Numbered from the stretch's first letter, positions 22,497 through 34,179 are shown. The stretch is DNA of 64,000 bases from Cacajao melanocephalus (GCA_963573385.1 CAUYLG010026740.1:1-64000); one strand, 5' to 3'. Program-made: numbers and translations. Notes: generated by a model not told the origin, from the letters alone.

Positions 22497-22810
22497 ATTT
22501 AGTTATGCACTGCTTGATGATGGGGATGTATTTTGAGAAATGTGTCATTAGGTGATCTTTTCGTTGCATGAACAGCATACAGTGTACTTACACAAACTTA
22601 GATGGTATATCCCACTATACACCTAGGCTATATAGCCTATTACTCCCAGGCTACAAACTATGCAGCATAGTACAACACTTAATACTGTAGGCAATTGTAA
22701 TAAAATGGTGAGTATTTGTGTATCTAAACATAGGAAAAGTATAGTAATAATATGACAGTATAATCTTATGAGATCATTGCCTAATATATGGTTGGTCATT
22801 AACCATAACA
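22497..22810. mobile_element. DNA transposon fossil (MER-type, non-autonomous)
   Basis: The phrases 'tgatgatggggatgtatttt', 'gagaaatgtgtcattaggtg', 'cacaaacttagatggtatat' and 'acctaggctatatagcctat' belong to a common medium-copy element whose ends form a diverged terminal inverted repeat (left end near 22505-22530, right end near 22785-22835). I recognise it as a non-autonomous DNA transposon but cannot fix its superfamily. Confidence 0.55.
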
Positions 22811-22835
22811 TTGATATTCAGTGCAAGATCTTATT

Positions 22836-23690
22836 TATAAATGTATCATTTGGTCCCTGTGTATATAATCATGTATAGTTTATATGTTGCACATGTTTTA
22901 ATAAACAGTAATCATAATCATTCAAAAAGAAATTTAGAATAGCTCAAAGACTGTGTACTAGGACTAAACATACCTGAGTTCCATATTAGTCCTGTCACTC
23001 AATAACTGTATAAACTTAGTCAAGTTACCTGATACCTATGTACTTCTTTTCTTCCTTATCAATCAATAAATAAAACTAACTACTTCTGTGTGTTATCAAA
23101 AAGTTTCAAGGGATTACTAAATAAGAGGAAGAAGATGGAAGGTAATTATTACAGAAGTTATTGTTGAGTTTTCTAATAATATGAAAATGAGGAAAATAAG
23201 ATTTTCTTTTGATCGTTGAACTGTAAAATCAGTAAACATTTTGTCAACAGAGGCACAACAAAATAACCCAAAAGAGGCAAAATTTGAATCTCTTTAATTG
23301 AATGTCAAAAAAAAAAAAGGACAGGGCAGAAGAAGGTAAATATGTAAGCATCAAGCATCATCAGCATCTAGCCAAGCTGTCTTCAAGACGAGAGGGAAGT
23401 TTCACAGATATATTAAACCTTCCTAGCTAGTTTTTTTGGATCCTGACATACAGTTTCAAGAGTCTAGGTAAGTACTACATCACATGCCCTTAGACAGTTG
23501 GTTCTTCCTCCACGTTCATGCTCACACAGAATGGTTGTTATTTAGCCTCCCATTTAAGTGCATTCACATAGCAAATGAACATGCATTTTCACACAGGTTT
23601 TGAGAAGTATCATTATTATATTAATGTCAGTTTTTTTAAACTATAACTTAACATGTTGGTGGAAAAATATTTGCAATGTAAGAGATTTTA
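22836..23690. other. Unassigned AT-rich DNA
   Basis: No feature recognised apart from an A-run near 23308. Confidence 0.45.
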
Positions 23691-23699
23691 TCTGCCCTC

Positions 23700-23945
23700 C
23701 AGATAGATATAAATATATATTTATATTTATGTATATATATTTATGTATTTATATATTTTAATATATATAAAGATAAATGCACATATGCATCTATGTATAT
23801 GTCAAGACTGACATATATGCATTTATCTTTATATATATTAAACTATATAAATGCATGCAGATATACAGGTAGATGAATATATAGCTATAGATATAAATAT
23901 GGCATTGAAATAAATGTAGGTATAGACATAAATATGCTAATATCA
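23700..23945. repeat. AT-rich low-complexity block with a long perfect inverted repeat
   Basis: A run of TATA/AAATA-type sequence. Within it, 23757-23781 and 23818-23842 are perfect 25-bp inverted repeats. An inner 8-bp stem (23796-23803 with 23810-23817) closes a 6-base loop, AAGACT, at 23804-23809. A 14-base bulge separates the stems on the left side. Confidence 0.95.
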
Positions 23946-24643
23946 TCCTCGCTGTGCATGTATGTTCTATTCACTTATTTTCACTTGGGATAATAATGTT
24001 TGTGGTTCTGGTCTTCTTGTACATATATTTGTTAATATAAATTAGCCTGGAACTCATGGGATTACTGTCTACCCCAACAATATCCCCCACTCAGAAGTTA
24101 GACCAGATGATTTAAATACTCTTAGTGATCAGATTGCTTAAAAAGAAAAAGAAAGAAAATTTCTCAGACAAGTAAATTCACTTTGCCCTTTTCTATATGT
24201 TTCCTGTTACTAGGACAAAATTAAATTTACTCATTTCTCAATCTTTCTACTTGGATATATTTGCAATGGTGATAAAGAAGACTTACTGCATATTAAGAAT
24301 TAACCTTGCTGTGTTATTCTCATGTAGTTCTCTCAGAAGAAGTCTATCAATATAGTTCATTTCTCTAAAACCAGGGGACTTGACTGTTCATACCACTTGT
24401 GGAGTATTCTTGCATACGTTTTGTTTTTTACTTTTATTTTTAGAAACAATTTTGTTCATGTGAAAAAAAGAAGACTTTGTCACCATTATGGGAGAAATTT
24501 ATCATCCTATCTTCATTTTCTACTTTAGTTTGGGAGGACCTCTTTGGTTACTCTGTTTTTACAAGTCAGGACAACAATGGGTAACTGAATATGTGGGCTA
24601 GGCTGGCTGGTTCCTGCCGTATATATGAACATCCAGAAGTCCC

Positions 24644-24646
<3 letters not shown>
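23946..24646. other. Unassigned AT-rich DNA
   Basis: No feature recognised. Confidence 0.45.

Positions 24647-24697
<51 letters not shown>
24647..24697. repeat. (TG)n microsatellite, about 25 uninterrupted units
   Basis: A pure TG run of 51 bp. The 68-codon minus-strand frame across it encodes poly(Thr-His) and is an artefact. Confidence 0.98.
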
Positions 24698-24702
<5 letters not shown>

Positions 24703-25935
24703 TAAAGAGATTCTGGACAAATTCTGAACAAATCAATTAGAAAAATATTATTTCTGGGAACTGTGAAGGTGAGCTTGTATTAGTGGGCAGGATAAGAATA
24801 GACCAAAAATTTTGATGTTTATCATGGCATCTGAGATAAGTCAGGGAAGGACTTCAAACATTACTGTTTTGATTAGATTTGTATCTTATTTTAACACTAG
24901 TAAAAGCAAGGACAATTGATGGGTAAGGGGGACAGGAGGTCTTTAGGCTATGGTGGTCTTATCAGATTTAAAAATATAGCTACTAGGTGACAGGAAGAAC
25001 AATGAGAAAAAACAAAGTGGAGGGCTATTTTTTTTCACATTTCATATTTTGATTCAGTTTGTATCCACTATAAGAAGAAAGACCAATGTACAGTGAATGC
25101 ACTAAACACTCTTCAAGAACCAGTTTTCCTGTGTTCCAGGGTTTTTAACAGGAATGGGATATGCAGTAATTTGATGCTTTCTATGTCTCTGTTATATTAA
25201 ACTATGATAGTCTTTATTGTGTACTGCACTTAATGTACTCTTCCTTTGTAGAACAATTAGAGTCTCATTTTGCAGTTTTCCAAGTTAGGTGGATGAGACT
25301 AACTGCTGAGTCATATGTTCTGATCATTCTCCACAGGGTTTAACTCATCATATTCATTTTGAGACCATATTGTAATTAACTGTAGATGCTAATTCTTTGT
25401 TACCAATGCACACTCAGGTCAACAACACTTGAACACTTACTCAGCTACAGCCCAAGAGTTCCCTAATATCTCTACTTTGTACTATTGCACCTCCTAACGC
25501 CATTCTCTCTACATGTTATCTCTTTTTCTATGTGTTAATATCTATCTCTGCTGAACTGTTTTCTGTACTTGCAGACCCTGTTGAGCATGTATATGTGTGT
25601 GTGTAGCTGTGTATGTGTGTAAACCTCGAAGACATGGACAGTCTAGAGAACTGCACTCAAAGTCCAGAAGGTCAATACTATTTTCATAATAAAATTGGAT
25701 TATTATTTGCTTTACTTATTCTCATGAATCTCCAGTGGATTCTTCCACAGACTACCTGACATATTTACAATGACCTCTGTAAGTAAATTTTATCCATGTA
25801 CATCAATCAAAGCATCATATTGCATCAGATCAAATGTAGAGACAAAAATAAGAATTCAGCTCTCTTCTATTAAGCCAGACACATTAAATAGATCCTCAAA
25901 AATATAAAACAATGTTACTTTTCCTTTAATTTTTG
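24698..25935. other. Unassigned AT-rich DNA
   Basis: No gene or nameable repeat. There is a minor TG-rich patch near 25590-25620. The right end (from about 25900) may be the continuation of the DNA transposon split by the Alu at 25943. Confidence 0.45.
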
Positions 25936-25942
25936 AAAATAT

Positions 25943-26252
25943 TGGTTGTTTTGTTTTGGCTTTTGTTTTGTGATAGAATCTTGCTCTGTCACCCAGGCTG
26001 GGGTGCAGTGGTGCAATCTCGTCTCTCTACAACTTCTGCCTCTCAGGTTCAAGTGATTCTCCTGCCTCAGCTTCTCAAATTGCTGTGACTGCAGGCATGT
26101 ACCACCACGCTCAGCTAATCTTTCTGTTTTTAGTAGAGATGAGATTTCACCAGGTTGGCCAGGTTGCTCTGGAACTCCTGATCTCAAGTGATCTGCTCAC
26201 CTTGGCTTCCCAAAGTGCTGGGATTTCAGGCATGAGCCACCATGCCCAGCCC
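25943..26252 (-). mobile_element. AluS-like element, antisense
   Basis: An impure T-rich head passes into 'cttgctctgtcacccaggctg' and the second-monomer text, ending 'catgcccagcc'. AAAATAT at 25936-25942 and 26253-26259 is an exact 7-bp target duplication. It is inserted in an older DNA transposon. Confidence 0.95.
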
Positions 26253-26457
26253 AAAATATAGTTATTTTTGATAAAGTATTTATGATAATAGATTTGGGTA
26301 GTAATTTTTAAATCACAGTATATAAGCATTTAAAACTGATACTAGTTTTAATTTCTAATACAGTTAATAGGTATAACACACATAAACTCTCTTTACAGTC
26401 CTCAATAATTTTTAATGATATAAATTGGCCCTGCATCCAAAAACTTTGAGAACACTG
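26253..26457 (-). mobile_element. hAT-Charlie (MER1-type) DNA transposon remnant
   Basis: The text 'ttaatttctaatacagttaa', 'acacacataaactct', 'gtcctcaataatttttaa' and the terminal 'actttgagaacactg' matches the end of a Charlie-type element in reverse orientation, including the terminal inverted repeat core 'tttgagaac'. The other end lies left of the Alu or is lost. Confidence 0.65.
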
Positions 26458-27581
26458 TCCTGCAGATTACTTATAACTCTAAGAACGATTTAGTATTCTT
26501 GTTGCAGACATTGGCAAATAGAAGTACATCATTAGACATTTTAGCTCACAGGAATAAATTATTGTAAAATAGAACAGGGCCCAAACTTTCCCCTTCAACA
26601 CCTATTGTATTAATCATGCAACCTATCTTCTCTGCAAGGTATCAATACACTAATTCACAGCAGAGAGCATCACAGGAATCGTTAGACAGGAAACTGAGCC
26701 TATATGTGATTCTGATCGCTTACAGAGCACTATCTACTTAAACATTTAAACTCTAAATCCCTAAGTGCTGCTTTATATTACTAGCCCCTGGGAATTAGGA
26801 ATTTCATGCTGAGTTGGTACAACCCCACTTCTAAAATGTAGGTTTGATTAAGAACAAATAGCCAACAAGCTCCAAAGATAAAGATATCAAGATAATATAA
26901 AAGTCACAAATCAGAAATGAATGTAAGCCTTGCATGAAAATTTTCCATATCAAGTACACTAAAACATCTCCATAAGAACAGAGACTCCTTTTCTTTATAG
27001 CACAATTCTAATCATTATTATTTTGGTGATTTCAATATCCACATGAAATATCAATTCAATCTTGCCCTCTCAGTAGGGTCTTGACCTTCTATCTTCAGAG
27101 ATCTTGTCTACTATTTCATTTCAAGCAAGCATTCTCATGTGCATACCCTAGGTGCTTGTTATTACCTTTTTTCATACAATTTTTAAAACATAATTTTAAC
27201 TATCCTAATAAGTGAATGAATTTTACATTAGGACACTAATTATAAGAGAGTGAATTATTATTCTAAAGTATCATTTACATTCTCCATACCCTCTGAGACA
27301 TGCCAAAAAAGTACCTTCTAATTACGTTCTTTCACTTGTTCATACTCTTGGTCCCTGACCTTGTCCAGGGCTGACACTCAGCTGTCACATGTTCCTAAAA
27401 TATCTGTCTCTCTCTCTAAGAAATGTGACCTTTTCTCTCCCTCCTGCCACCCACATCAGAAAAACTCCTGATTTCTTAGGAAGTTGAAATAGTATTATTT
27501 CCCAATATATTCCAGTGTACAGCATCATAGACATAGGTATGACACTGACAGTTGAAGATATCAGCAATTTTATATACCACG
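26458..27581. other. Unassigned AT-rich DNA
   Basis: No gene or repeat recognised. A minus-strand open frame at 27385-27645 runs into the LTR start and has no protein character. Confidence 0.45.
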
Positions 27582-27976
27582 TGGAATGGTTTGGCTGTGT
27601 CCCTACCCAAATTTCATCTTGAATTACAGTTCCCATAATCCCCATGTGTTGTGGGAGGGAAAGGGTGGGCAGTAATTGAATTATTGGGGCAGCTTCTCTC
27701 GTGTTATTCTTGTGATAGTAAGTTGTTGTTTTTGGTTTTTTTTTTTTTTTTGAGATCTTATGGTGTTAGAAGAGGCTTCCCCCTTTGCTCCATTCTCATT
27801 CTTCTCCTTGCTGCTGCCATGTGAAGAAGGACAGGTTTGCTTCTCTTTCTGCCATGATGATAAGTTTCTTGAGGCCCCCAAACCATGCTGAACTGTGAGT
27901 CAATTAAACATCTTTCCTTTATAAATTACCCAGTCACAGGTTGTCTTTATTAACAGTGTGACAATGGACTAATACA
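27582..27976 (+). mobile_element. MST/THE1-type 5' LTR of a complete provirus
   Basis: Starts TGGAATGGTTTGGCTG and ends GGACTAATACA, 395 bp. Relative to the 3' LTR it contains an extra G/T-then-poly-T segment near 27722-27751. Many other differences from the 3' LTR are visible by eye, consistent with an old insertion. Confidence 0.9.
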
Positions 27977-29393
27977 GTAAATTGGCACAACAGAGAGTGG
28001 GGTGCTGCTGTAAAGATACCCGAAAATGTGGAAGTGACTTCGGAACTGGGTAACAGACAGAGGTTGGAAGAGTTTGGAATGCTCAGAAGAAGGCAGGAAG
28101 ATGTGGGAATATTTGGAACTTCTTAGAGACTTGGATGGCTCAGAAGACAGAAAGATGTGGGAAAGTTTGGAATTTCCTGGAGACTTGTTGAATGGCTTTG
28201 ACCAAAATGCTAACAATTGAAGAGGAAGCAGATCATAAAAGTTTGCAGCCTGACAATGCAATATAAAAGAAAAACCCATTTTCTTGGCAGAAATTCAAGC
28301 TTGCTGCAGAAATTTGCATAAGTCACAAGGAGTGGCATGTAATCACCAAGACAATTGGAAAAATTTCTCCAGGGCATATCAGAGACCTTCATGGCAACCC
28401 CTCTGATCACAGGCTTGGAGCTCTAGGAGAAACAGATGGTTTTATGGGCCAGGACCAGGGTCTCTTTGCTGTGTAAAGCCTCAGGACTTAGTCCACTTCT
28501 ATCCAGCCACTCCAGCCATGGCTAAAAGGAGCCAAGGCACAGCTCAGGCCATTGCTTAAGAGGGAGCAAGCCCCAAGCCTTGGCAGCTTCCACATAGTGC
28601 TTGGTTTCAGGTGCACAGAAGTCAAGAATTGAGGTTTGAGAACCTTCACCTAGATTTCAGAGGATGCATGAAAATGCCTGGATGTCCGTGCAGAAGTTTC
28701 CTGCAGGGCAGATCCCTCATGAAGAACGTCTGCTAGGGCAGTGTGGAAGGGAAATGGTGAGATTAAATGAACTCTCTTTACAGATACTCAGAATCCCCCT
28801 ACACAGATACCCCTACACAGAGTCCCCACTGGGGCACTTCCCAGTAAAGCTATGAGAAGAGGGCCACCATCCTCTAGACCCCAAAATGGTAGCTTGCACT
28901 GTGTGCCTGGAAAAGCAGCAGACACTTAATGCCAGCTGGGAAAGCATCTGGGGTGGGGGGCTGTAACCCCCAAAGTCACAAGGGCAGAGCTGTCCAAGGC
29001 CATGGGAGCCCACCCTTTGGATTAGTGTGACGTGGATGTCAGACATGGAGTCAAAGGAGATTATTTTGAAATGTTAAAGTTTAATGACTGCCTTATTGGA
29101 GTTCAGAATTGCATGGGGCCTGAAATCCCTTTGTTTCGGCAAATTTCTCCCATTTGGAAGAGGTGTATTTACCGAATGTCTGTACCCACACTGCATCTAG
29201 GAAGTAACTAACTTGCTAGTTATTTTACAGGCTCATAGGCAGAAGGGACTTACCTTGTCTCAAATGAGACTTTGGACTTGGACTTTTGAGTTAAGGCTAG
29301 AATGAGTTAAGACTTTGCGGGACTGTTTGTTGGAAGTGTGTGATTCTGTTTTGAAATGTTATGACATGAGATTTAGAGGGGCCAAGGATAGAA
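27977..29393 (+). pseudogene. MST/THE1-type internal region, internally deleted
   Basis: 1,417 bp between two LTRs of the same orientation. A block of about 55 bp ('ctcagaag...gagacttg') is present twice in tandem at about 28077-28133 and 28134-28189, while the copy at 17476 has it once. Near 28215 the sequence skips about 300 bp that the copy at 17660-17960 retains. The rest is collinear and leads into the 3' LTR. No long frame survives; this MaLR class depended on other elements for its enzymes. Confidence 0.85.
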
Positions 29394-29765
29394 TGATATG
29401 GTTTGGCTGTGTTCCCACCCAAATCTCATCTTGAATTATTGTTCTCATAATTCCTATGTGTCATGGGAGGGATTTGGAGGGAGTGAATTGAATCACAGAA
29501 GTTTCCTCTATGTTATTATTGTGATAGTAACTTCTCATGAGATCTGATTGTTTTATAGTGGACATCCGCCTTCACTCTATTCTCATTTTCCTCCTTGCTG
29601 CCGCCACTGGAAGAAGGCTGTGTTTGCTTCCTCTTCCACCACAATTGTAGGTTTCCTGAGGCCTCCCCAGCCATGCTAACCTGTGAGTCAATTAAACCTC
29701 TTTCTTCTATAAATTACCTATTCTTGTGTATGTCTTTATTACCAGCCTGAGAACAGACTAATGTA
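29394..29765 (+). mobile_element. MST/THE1-type 3' LTR of the same provirus
   Basis: Starts TGATATGGTTTGGCTG and ends GACTAATGTA, 372 bp. It completes an LTR-internal-LTR structure of about 2.18 kb. I could not identify an intact 5-bp target duplication (left flank TACCACG, right flank TCATAGC). Confidence 0.9.
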
Positions 29766-29857
29766 TCATAGCTAATGTTGTGAAATAAATTGTATGTTTT
29801 AGTCCTGTATTGGATTTATGTGTGTATGTGAGTGTGTATATAAATGTATTTGGTAAT

Positions 29858-29965
29858 GTCTCTCTCTCCTCTGTCTCTCTGTCTCCCCTCTCCCTTTTTC
29901 TTGTTGGCATTGTCCTCCTTCTCCTCCTCTTCCTCCTGTTCCTCTTTTCTGTCTTCTTCCCTTAT
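29858..29965. repeat. Polypyrimidine (CT-rich) tract
   Basis: Almost purely C and T on the plus strand, with CTCTCTCC and (CCT)n-like sub-blocks. Overlapping open frames on both strands are compositional artefacts. Confidence 0.9.
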
Positions 29966-31431
29966 TCCCAACTCTTGTCTTAGGATGAAACACCATCTTT
30001 ATTCTTTTTTCTTTTGGAATCTGTGATATATTCACAACACATGTAAAATGTATTTCTTATAATTATAAACTTCATAATTTAAACTTAAGCTCCAAAAATT
30101 TGTAATTACTTTGTTCACAGTTTTAGTATTGCAGAATAAAAAGCATTTTTCCAGGCAGAAATTAGTTTTCATTTTCTAAAGTGTCCAGGATTTCAGGTAC
30201 TACAGAGTCATGGAACTTGAACAGATGGTACTTTGCAATTAATATGAATTTTAAAAGCCGAATGCTGTGTGCATAATGGCATTTGCTTTGCCCATTATTA
30301 AATATTGAATTTTACTCATGTACTGCTTTAAAAAATTACTCTACACTCTACCACCTTTGACCTTACAGGAGATTAGGAAATTGAGAAGTTATTGAGTGGG
30401 GAGATCCAACAAAATTACAATTACAGAAACCTCTGAATGCTGCATGTAATTGAATTTATTCACAAGCCAAAAATCAATGCAGTCATCCAGAAACACACCA
30501 AATGTGACATTCAGCTTTTTATGCTTTATCAAGCCTAATTGATGTTGGAAGAAATAAATTAGAGAAATAGTCTTATAGAATGAGTCCCTAAGGATATACC
30601 AAATAACCATTCATAAGAGCTAAGGGTAATTCATATTTTTGAATGACCATTGATAGTGGCAATTGAGACTAACTCTTTTTCCTTCTTACACTCCAGCCAT
30701 TACAATTCCTCCCTGCATTCCTATGGGAAGAAGCAAAAGGAAGAAATTCATTTGTGATTTGATATGGACATGATAGTTTTTATATATCTGCTTTGGGACT
30801 AAAGTCAAAAGTATCATAGCTAATGGACTATACTCATTTTTACATATTTTTCAACAATTATTTAAATATTGACATCTGTGTTACAGTAAAATAATGCGGT
30901 ATTAAAAAAATCTAAGGAGAAGGCCTAATATCACAAAGTCTCATTTGTTTGTTTGGTTGATATAGTACTTAGGCCCTTGTTTCCTACTCAAATAGTCTAT
31001 TGCTCTTTATAGACGTATCCATATATGCAGATATTCCTGCATGTCCAAATCTTAGAAATACTTCAGGGCCTAGTTCCCTTCACTGTGCCAGATGAATATA
31101 GGTATTTGCTTCTGGTGACTTCAGAAAAAAAATTTTAACAACTTTTTCTATATAGGACTTAGTTTGTTTAATACCCACATGGTAAAAAATAAATAAATCC
31201 TATGTAGAAATAATTGTTCAAAGTATGCTCTATAGACTGATAATGGTCTTCAAACTGCTAATATCAGACTGTAAAAATTAAGCCCAGAAATTAAGAGCAA
31301 ATATTTAAAAATTGTATAACAATTTGACATACAATTTTATGTCTCCTGAACTTAATTTTAAAAATTGGAACCTGTATTTCTTATGCATTCCTTTATTTAT
31401 GTTTGATTTTCTATTGATTCAGTTTAATTGC
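29966..31431. other. Unassigned AT-rich DNA
   Basis: About 1.4 kb of unique-looking sequence without a nameable repeat or exon. Confidence 0.45.
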
Positions 31432-31558
31432 TCCTATGAACTGAATTGTGTACTCCCAAAGCCACATGTTCAGGCGCTAATCATAATGTGACTGTATTTG
31501 CAGATAACACCCTTAGGGAGATGATCAAAGTTAAATGAGGTCAGAAAAGTGGGACCCT
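31432..31558 (+). mobile_element. MLT1 LTR, 5' part
   Basis: 'actgaattgtgtactccc', 'gccacatgttcaggcgctaa' and 'gtgactgtatttgcagataa' match the start of an MLT1 LTR. It is interrupted by an antisense LTR and continues at about 32267. Confidence 0.75.
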
Positions 31559-31626
31559 TTCTTAGTCTGTTTGGGCTCCTATAACAAAATACCATTGACT
31601 AAGTAGCTTAAAAGCAACCAAAAATA
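31559..31626 (-). mobile_element. MaLR-type LTR, antisense, part A (nested in MLT1)
   Basis: 'ttagtctgtttgggctccta' and 'aacaaaataccattgact' mark the antisense start of a second MaLR-type LTR. An Alu splits it; part B is 31948-32242. Confidence 0.75.
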
Positions 31627-31947
31627 TTTATTTATTTATTTATTTGAGACAGAGTCTTGCTCTGTCACCCAGGCTGGAATACAGTGGTGCCATTTTGGCT
31701 TACTGTAGCCTCTACTTCTACCTCTTGGGCTCAAGTGATCTTCCCATCTCAGCTTACTGAGCAGCTGGGCCCACAGGTGTGTACCACCATGCCTGGATTT
31801 TTTGTTTTTTAAATTTTTTTAGAGACAGAATCTCACTACGTTGCCTAGGCTGGTCTTGAACTCCTGGGCCCAAGTAATCCTTCTGCCTTAGCCTCTCAAA
31901 ATGTTGGAACGACAATAAAATGATGGCATGAGCCATCACTTTCAGCT
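31627..31947 (-). mobile_element. AluJ-like element, antisense (innermost layer)
   Basis: (ATTT)n/poly-T head, then 'gagacagagtcttgctctgt' and an old, diverged body with a second T-rich linker, ending 'gccatcactttcagc'. The usual 'gattataggtgtgagcc' region is replaced by a short A-rich variant near 31906-31925. Flanking text resembling AATATTTATTT/AACATTTATTT may be the target duplication. Confidence 0.9.
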
Positions 31948-32242
31948 TAAACATTTATTTTCAATAGTTCTAGACACTGGGAAGTCCAAGATCAAGGAAT
32001 TGGCAGATTAACTATCTGATGAGGGACTGTTTCCTGGTTCGTAGATGGTGCTTCTTTATGTGGTGGAGGGGACAAGGCAGCTCTCAGGGGCATCACTTAT
32101 AAGGACATTAATTCTCCACTGGTGAAAGCACTGCCTTTATGACCTAATCTCTCCCCAAACACACACTTGTAATATCATAACATTGGTGATTAGGTTTCGA
32201 CATATGAATTTTCAGGAGACACAAACATTCAGACAGTAAAAA
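31948..32242 (-). mobile_element. MaLR-type LTR, antisense, part B
   Basis: Continues with 'gggaagtccaagatcaagga', 'tttcctggttcgtagatgg' and 'acatatgaattttcagga', and ends 'cagacagtaaaa'. Together with part A it is a nearly complete antisense LTR inside the MLT1. Confidence 0.75.
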
Positions 32243-32243
32243 G

Positions 32244-32289
32244 CTCTAAATAAATATTGTTGACGACCCTAAATAAATATTGTTGAGGA
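32244..32289. repeat. 23-bp tandem duplication
   Basis: Units at 32244-32266 and 32267-32289 match at 21 of 23 positions around the core TAAATAAATATTGTTGA. The duplication lies exactly at the right border of the nested LTR. Confidence 0.9.
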
Positions 32290-32513
32290 ACAGACAATGA
32301 AGATTTTATTCCCATGTGTTAGCGCAAAAAAAGGCCATTTGAGGACACAGCAAGAAAGCAGAATTTGCAAGCCAGAAAGAGAATCTCCACAAGGAACCAA
32401 ATTTTCTGGCACCGTAATTATGGACACCTAGCCTTCAGAACTGTGACAAAATATATTTGTTGTTTAAGCCACCCAGTCTGTAGTATTTCACTAGGGCAGC
32501 TAAGCTAAGACAA
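32290..32513 (+). mobile_element. MLT1 LTR, 3' part
   Basis: 'gaggacacagcaagaaagc', 'agccttcagaactgtgac' and 'ttgtttaagccacccagtct' are classic MLT1 3'-half text. It completes the LTR begun at 31432. Confidence 0.85.
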
Positions 32514-33429
32514 AGTACTTGCCTAGAAGAATGGGGCTTAATAATCTAATTTTTTTGTATCATAATGAAAAGTTATAGGAAGTCCTCCAGTTTTTAACAA
32601 TAATTTCCCTAATATCTTAAAGCCAGGCTAGGACTCTTGCTTTCCTCACCCCCTATAAATATCCTTAATTGTAATATATATGTTTTAAAATTTAATGTTT
32701 GCATATAATACCTAGAGTCTTTCAATCATAAAAGATAAATTCTAAGTGCCTACACTAAGAAATGTTTTCCTTCTAAAAAAGAATTTCAAGTGGTTCTGAT
32801 TCAGACTACTCTGAAATATATTGCTACTTTGTAGTTATCCAGTCACTCTGGATCCTCCACTGGGATATAAGTTTCTTAAAGAACAAAAACATTTTTGTGT
32901 TCAGTGAGCCTAACCTAATCTGTTTCTGATTATATGCTGAATAAATATTATTTTAAAATTGCTCATTAGTCAAAATTATTCAATAACCTCAGACTCGTTA
33001 CTGACTAGGTCTGGAAATGATAATCACCTGAAATATGCTCTGTTTTATATTTTTATTACATAAAATGTTACATTTACTTTTTGATCAATAATACTATGAT
33101 TTAAATTATATACATCAAAATTCTGGAACGACATTGTTAAAGCTCATTTTGAAATGTGAAAAATTAATATAAAAAACTGTTCATTGTTTTAACTATATTA
33201 ACTATAAAAATAATAAATATCATATACCTACAATTTTATTATGCTGCTTTAAAATTATATCTATATGGCTTTGTGAACTTGAATTCTAGAAACTGACAAA
33301 ATTTAACTTCAAGTTGGTAAGCAATTCTCTCATGAAAGAATGGAAAACTAAGTTTATTATTAGTGTAGCTAGTTCCTTTGGGTAATGAAATAATTTGAAT
33401 TATTTATTTACTCCAATTTTTTAATAATT
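32514..33429. other. Unassigned AT-rich DNA
   Basis: No feature recognised. Confidence 0.45.
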
Positions 33430-33815
33430 GTAATTAATTTAGATTCATGTGCAGGCTTGTTACATGAGTATATTGTTTGATGCTTAGGTTTGGAGTACAG
33501 TTGATCCTGTTGCCCAGGTTGTGAGGCTAGTATCCAATAGTTACTTCTGTAAACCTTGTCCCCCTACTCTGTTTTCTAGTAGTCCTCAGTGTCTACTGTT
33601 TCTATCTACATGTCCATGTGTACCCAATGTTTAGCTCCCACTTATAAGTGAAGAAATGCAGTATTTGGTTTTCTGTTCCTATATTAGTTCACTTAGGATA
33701 GTGGTCTCAAGCTGTATTTATGTTCCTGCAAAGGCCATGATATCATTCTTTTCTATGGCTGTATGGTATTCTATGGGGTATATGTACAACATTTTCTCAA
33801 TCCAATCCACTTATA
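33430..33815 (-). mobile_element. L1 3' end (L1MA/L1PB age), antisense
   Basis: Antisense 3' UTR text 'catgtgcaggcttgttacat', 'tgtacccaatgtttagctcc', 'cacttataagtgaagaaatg' and 'gctgtatggtattctatgg'. 5'-truncated, about 390 bp. Confidence 0.85.
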
Positions 33816-34179
33816 TTTACCCACATTTAAAATAAGCACTAATACTTCATTCTTAAAGAAAACTGTGAAGTTTTAAGCCTGAAAAAAAGATGTTTAGAGA
33901 AAATATATTTTTCAGTTTGGTAACCTAAATAATGTGGCTATTCAAGTGCAGACATCAACAGACTCTAGAGCTGCTGTGATAGCAAGTTACCACATGAAGT
34001 ATGTCTATGATGCACTAATTAAGTCATGTCAGTAAGTAGTGACTCCGATATAATTATCTCTAGCCCAGATGAATATCATCAACTCCAAACTCTTTTATTC
34101 AGCTTATCATTCAAAGTCTTCTCTCCAGCTTCCCATTTGATATAGCCTTTTGATTTCCTGATAATATATCAAATTTAAA

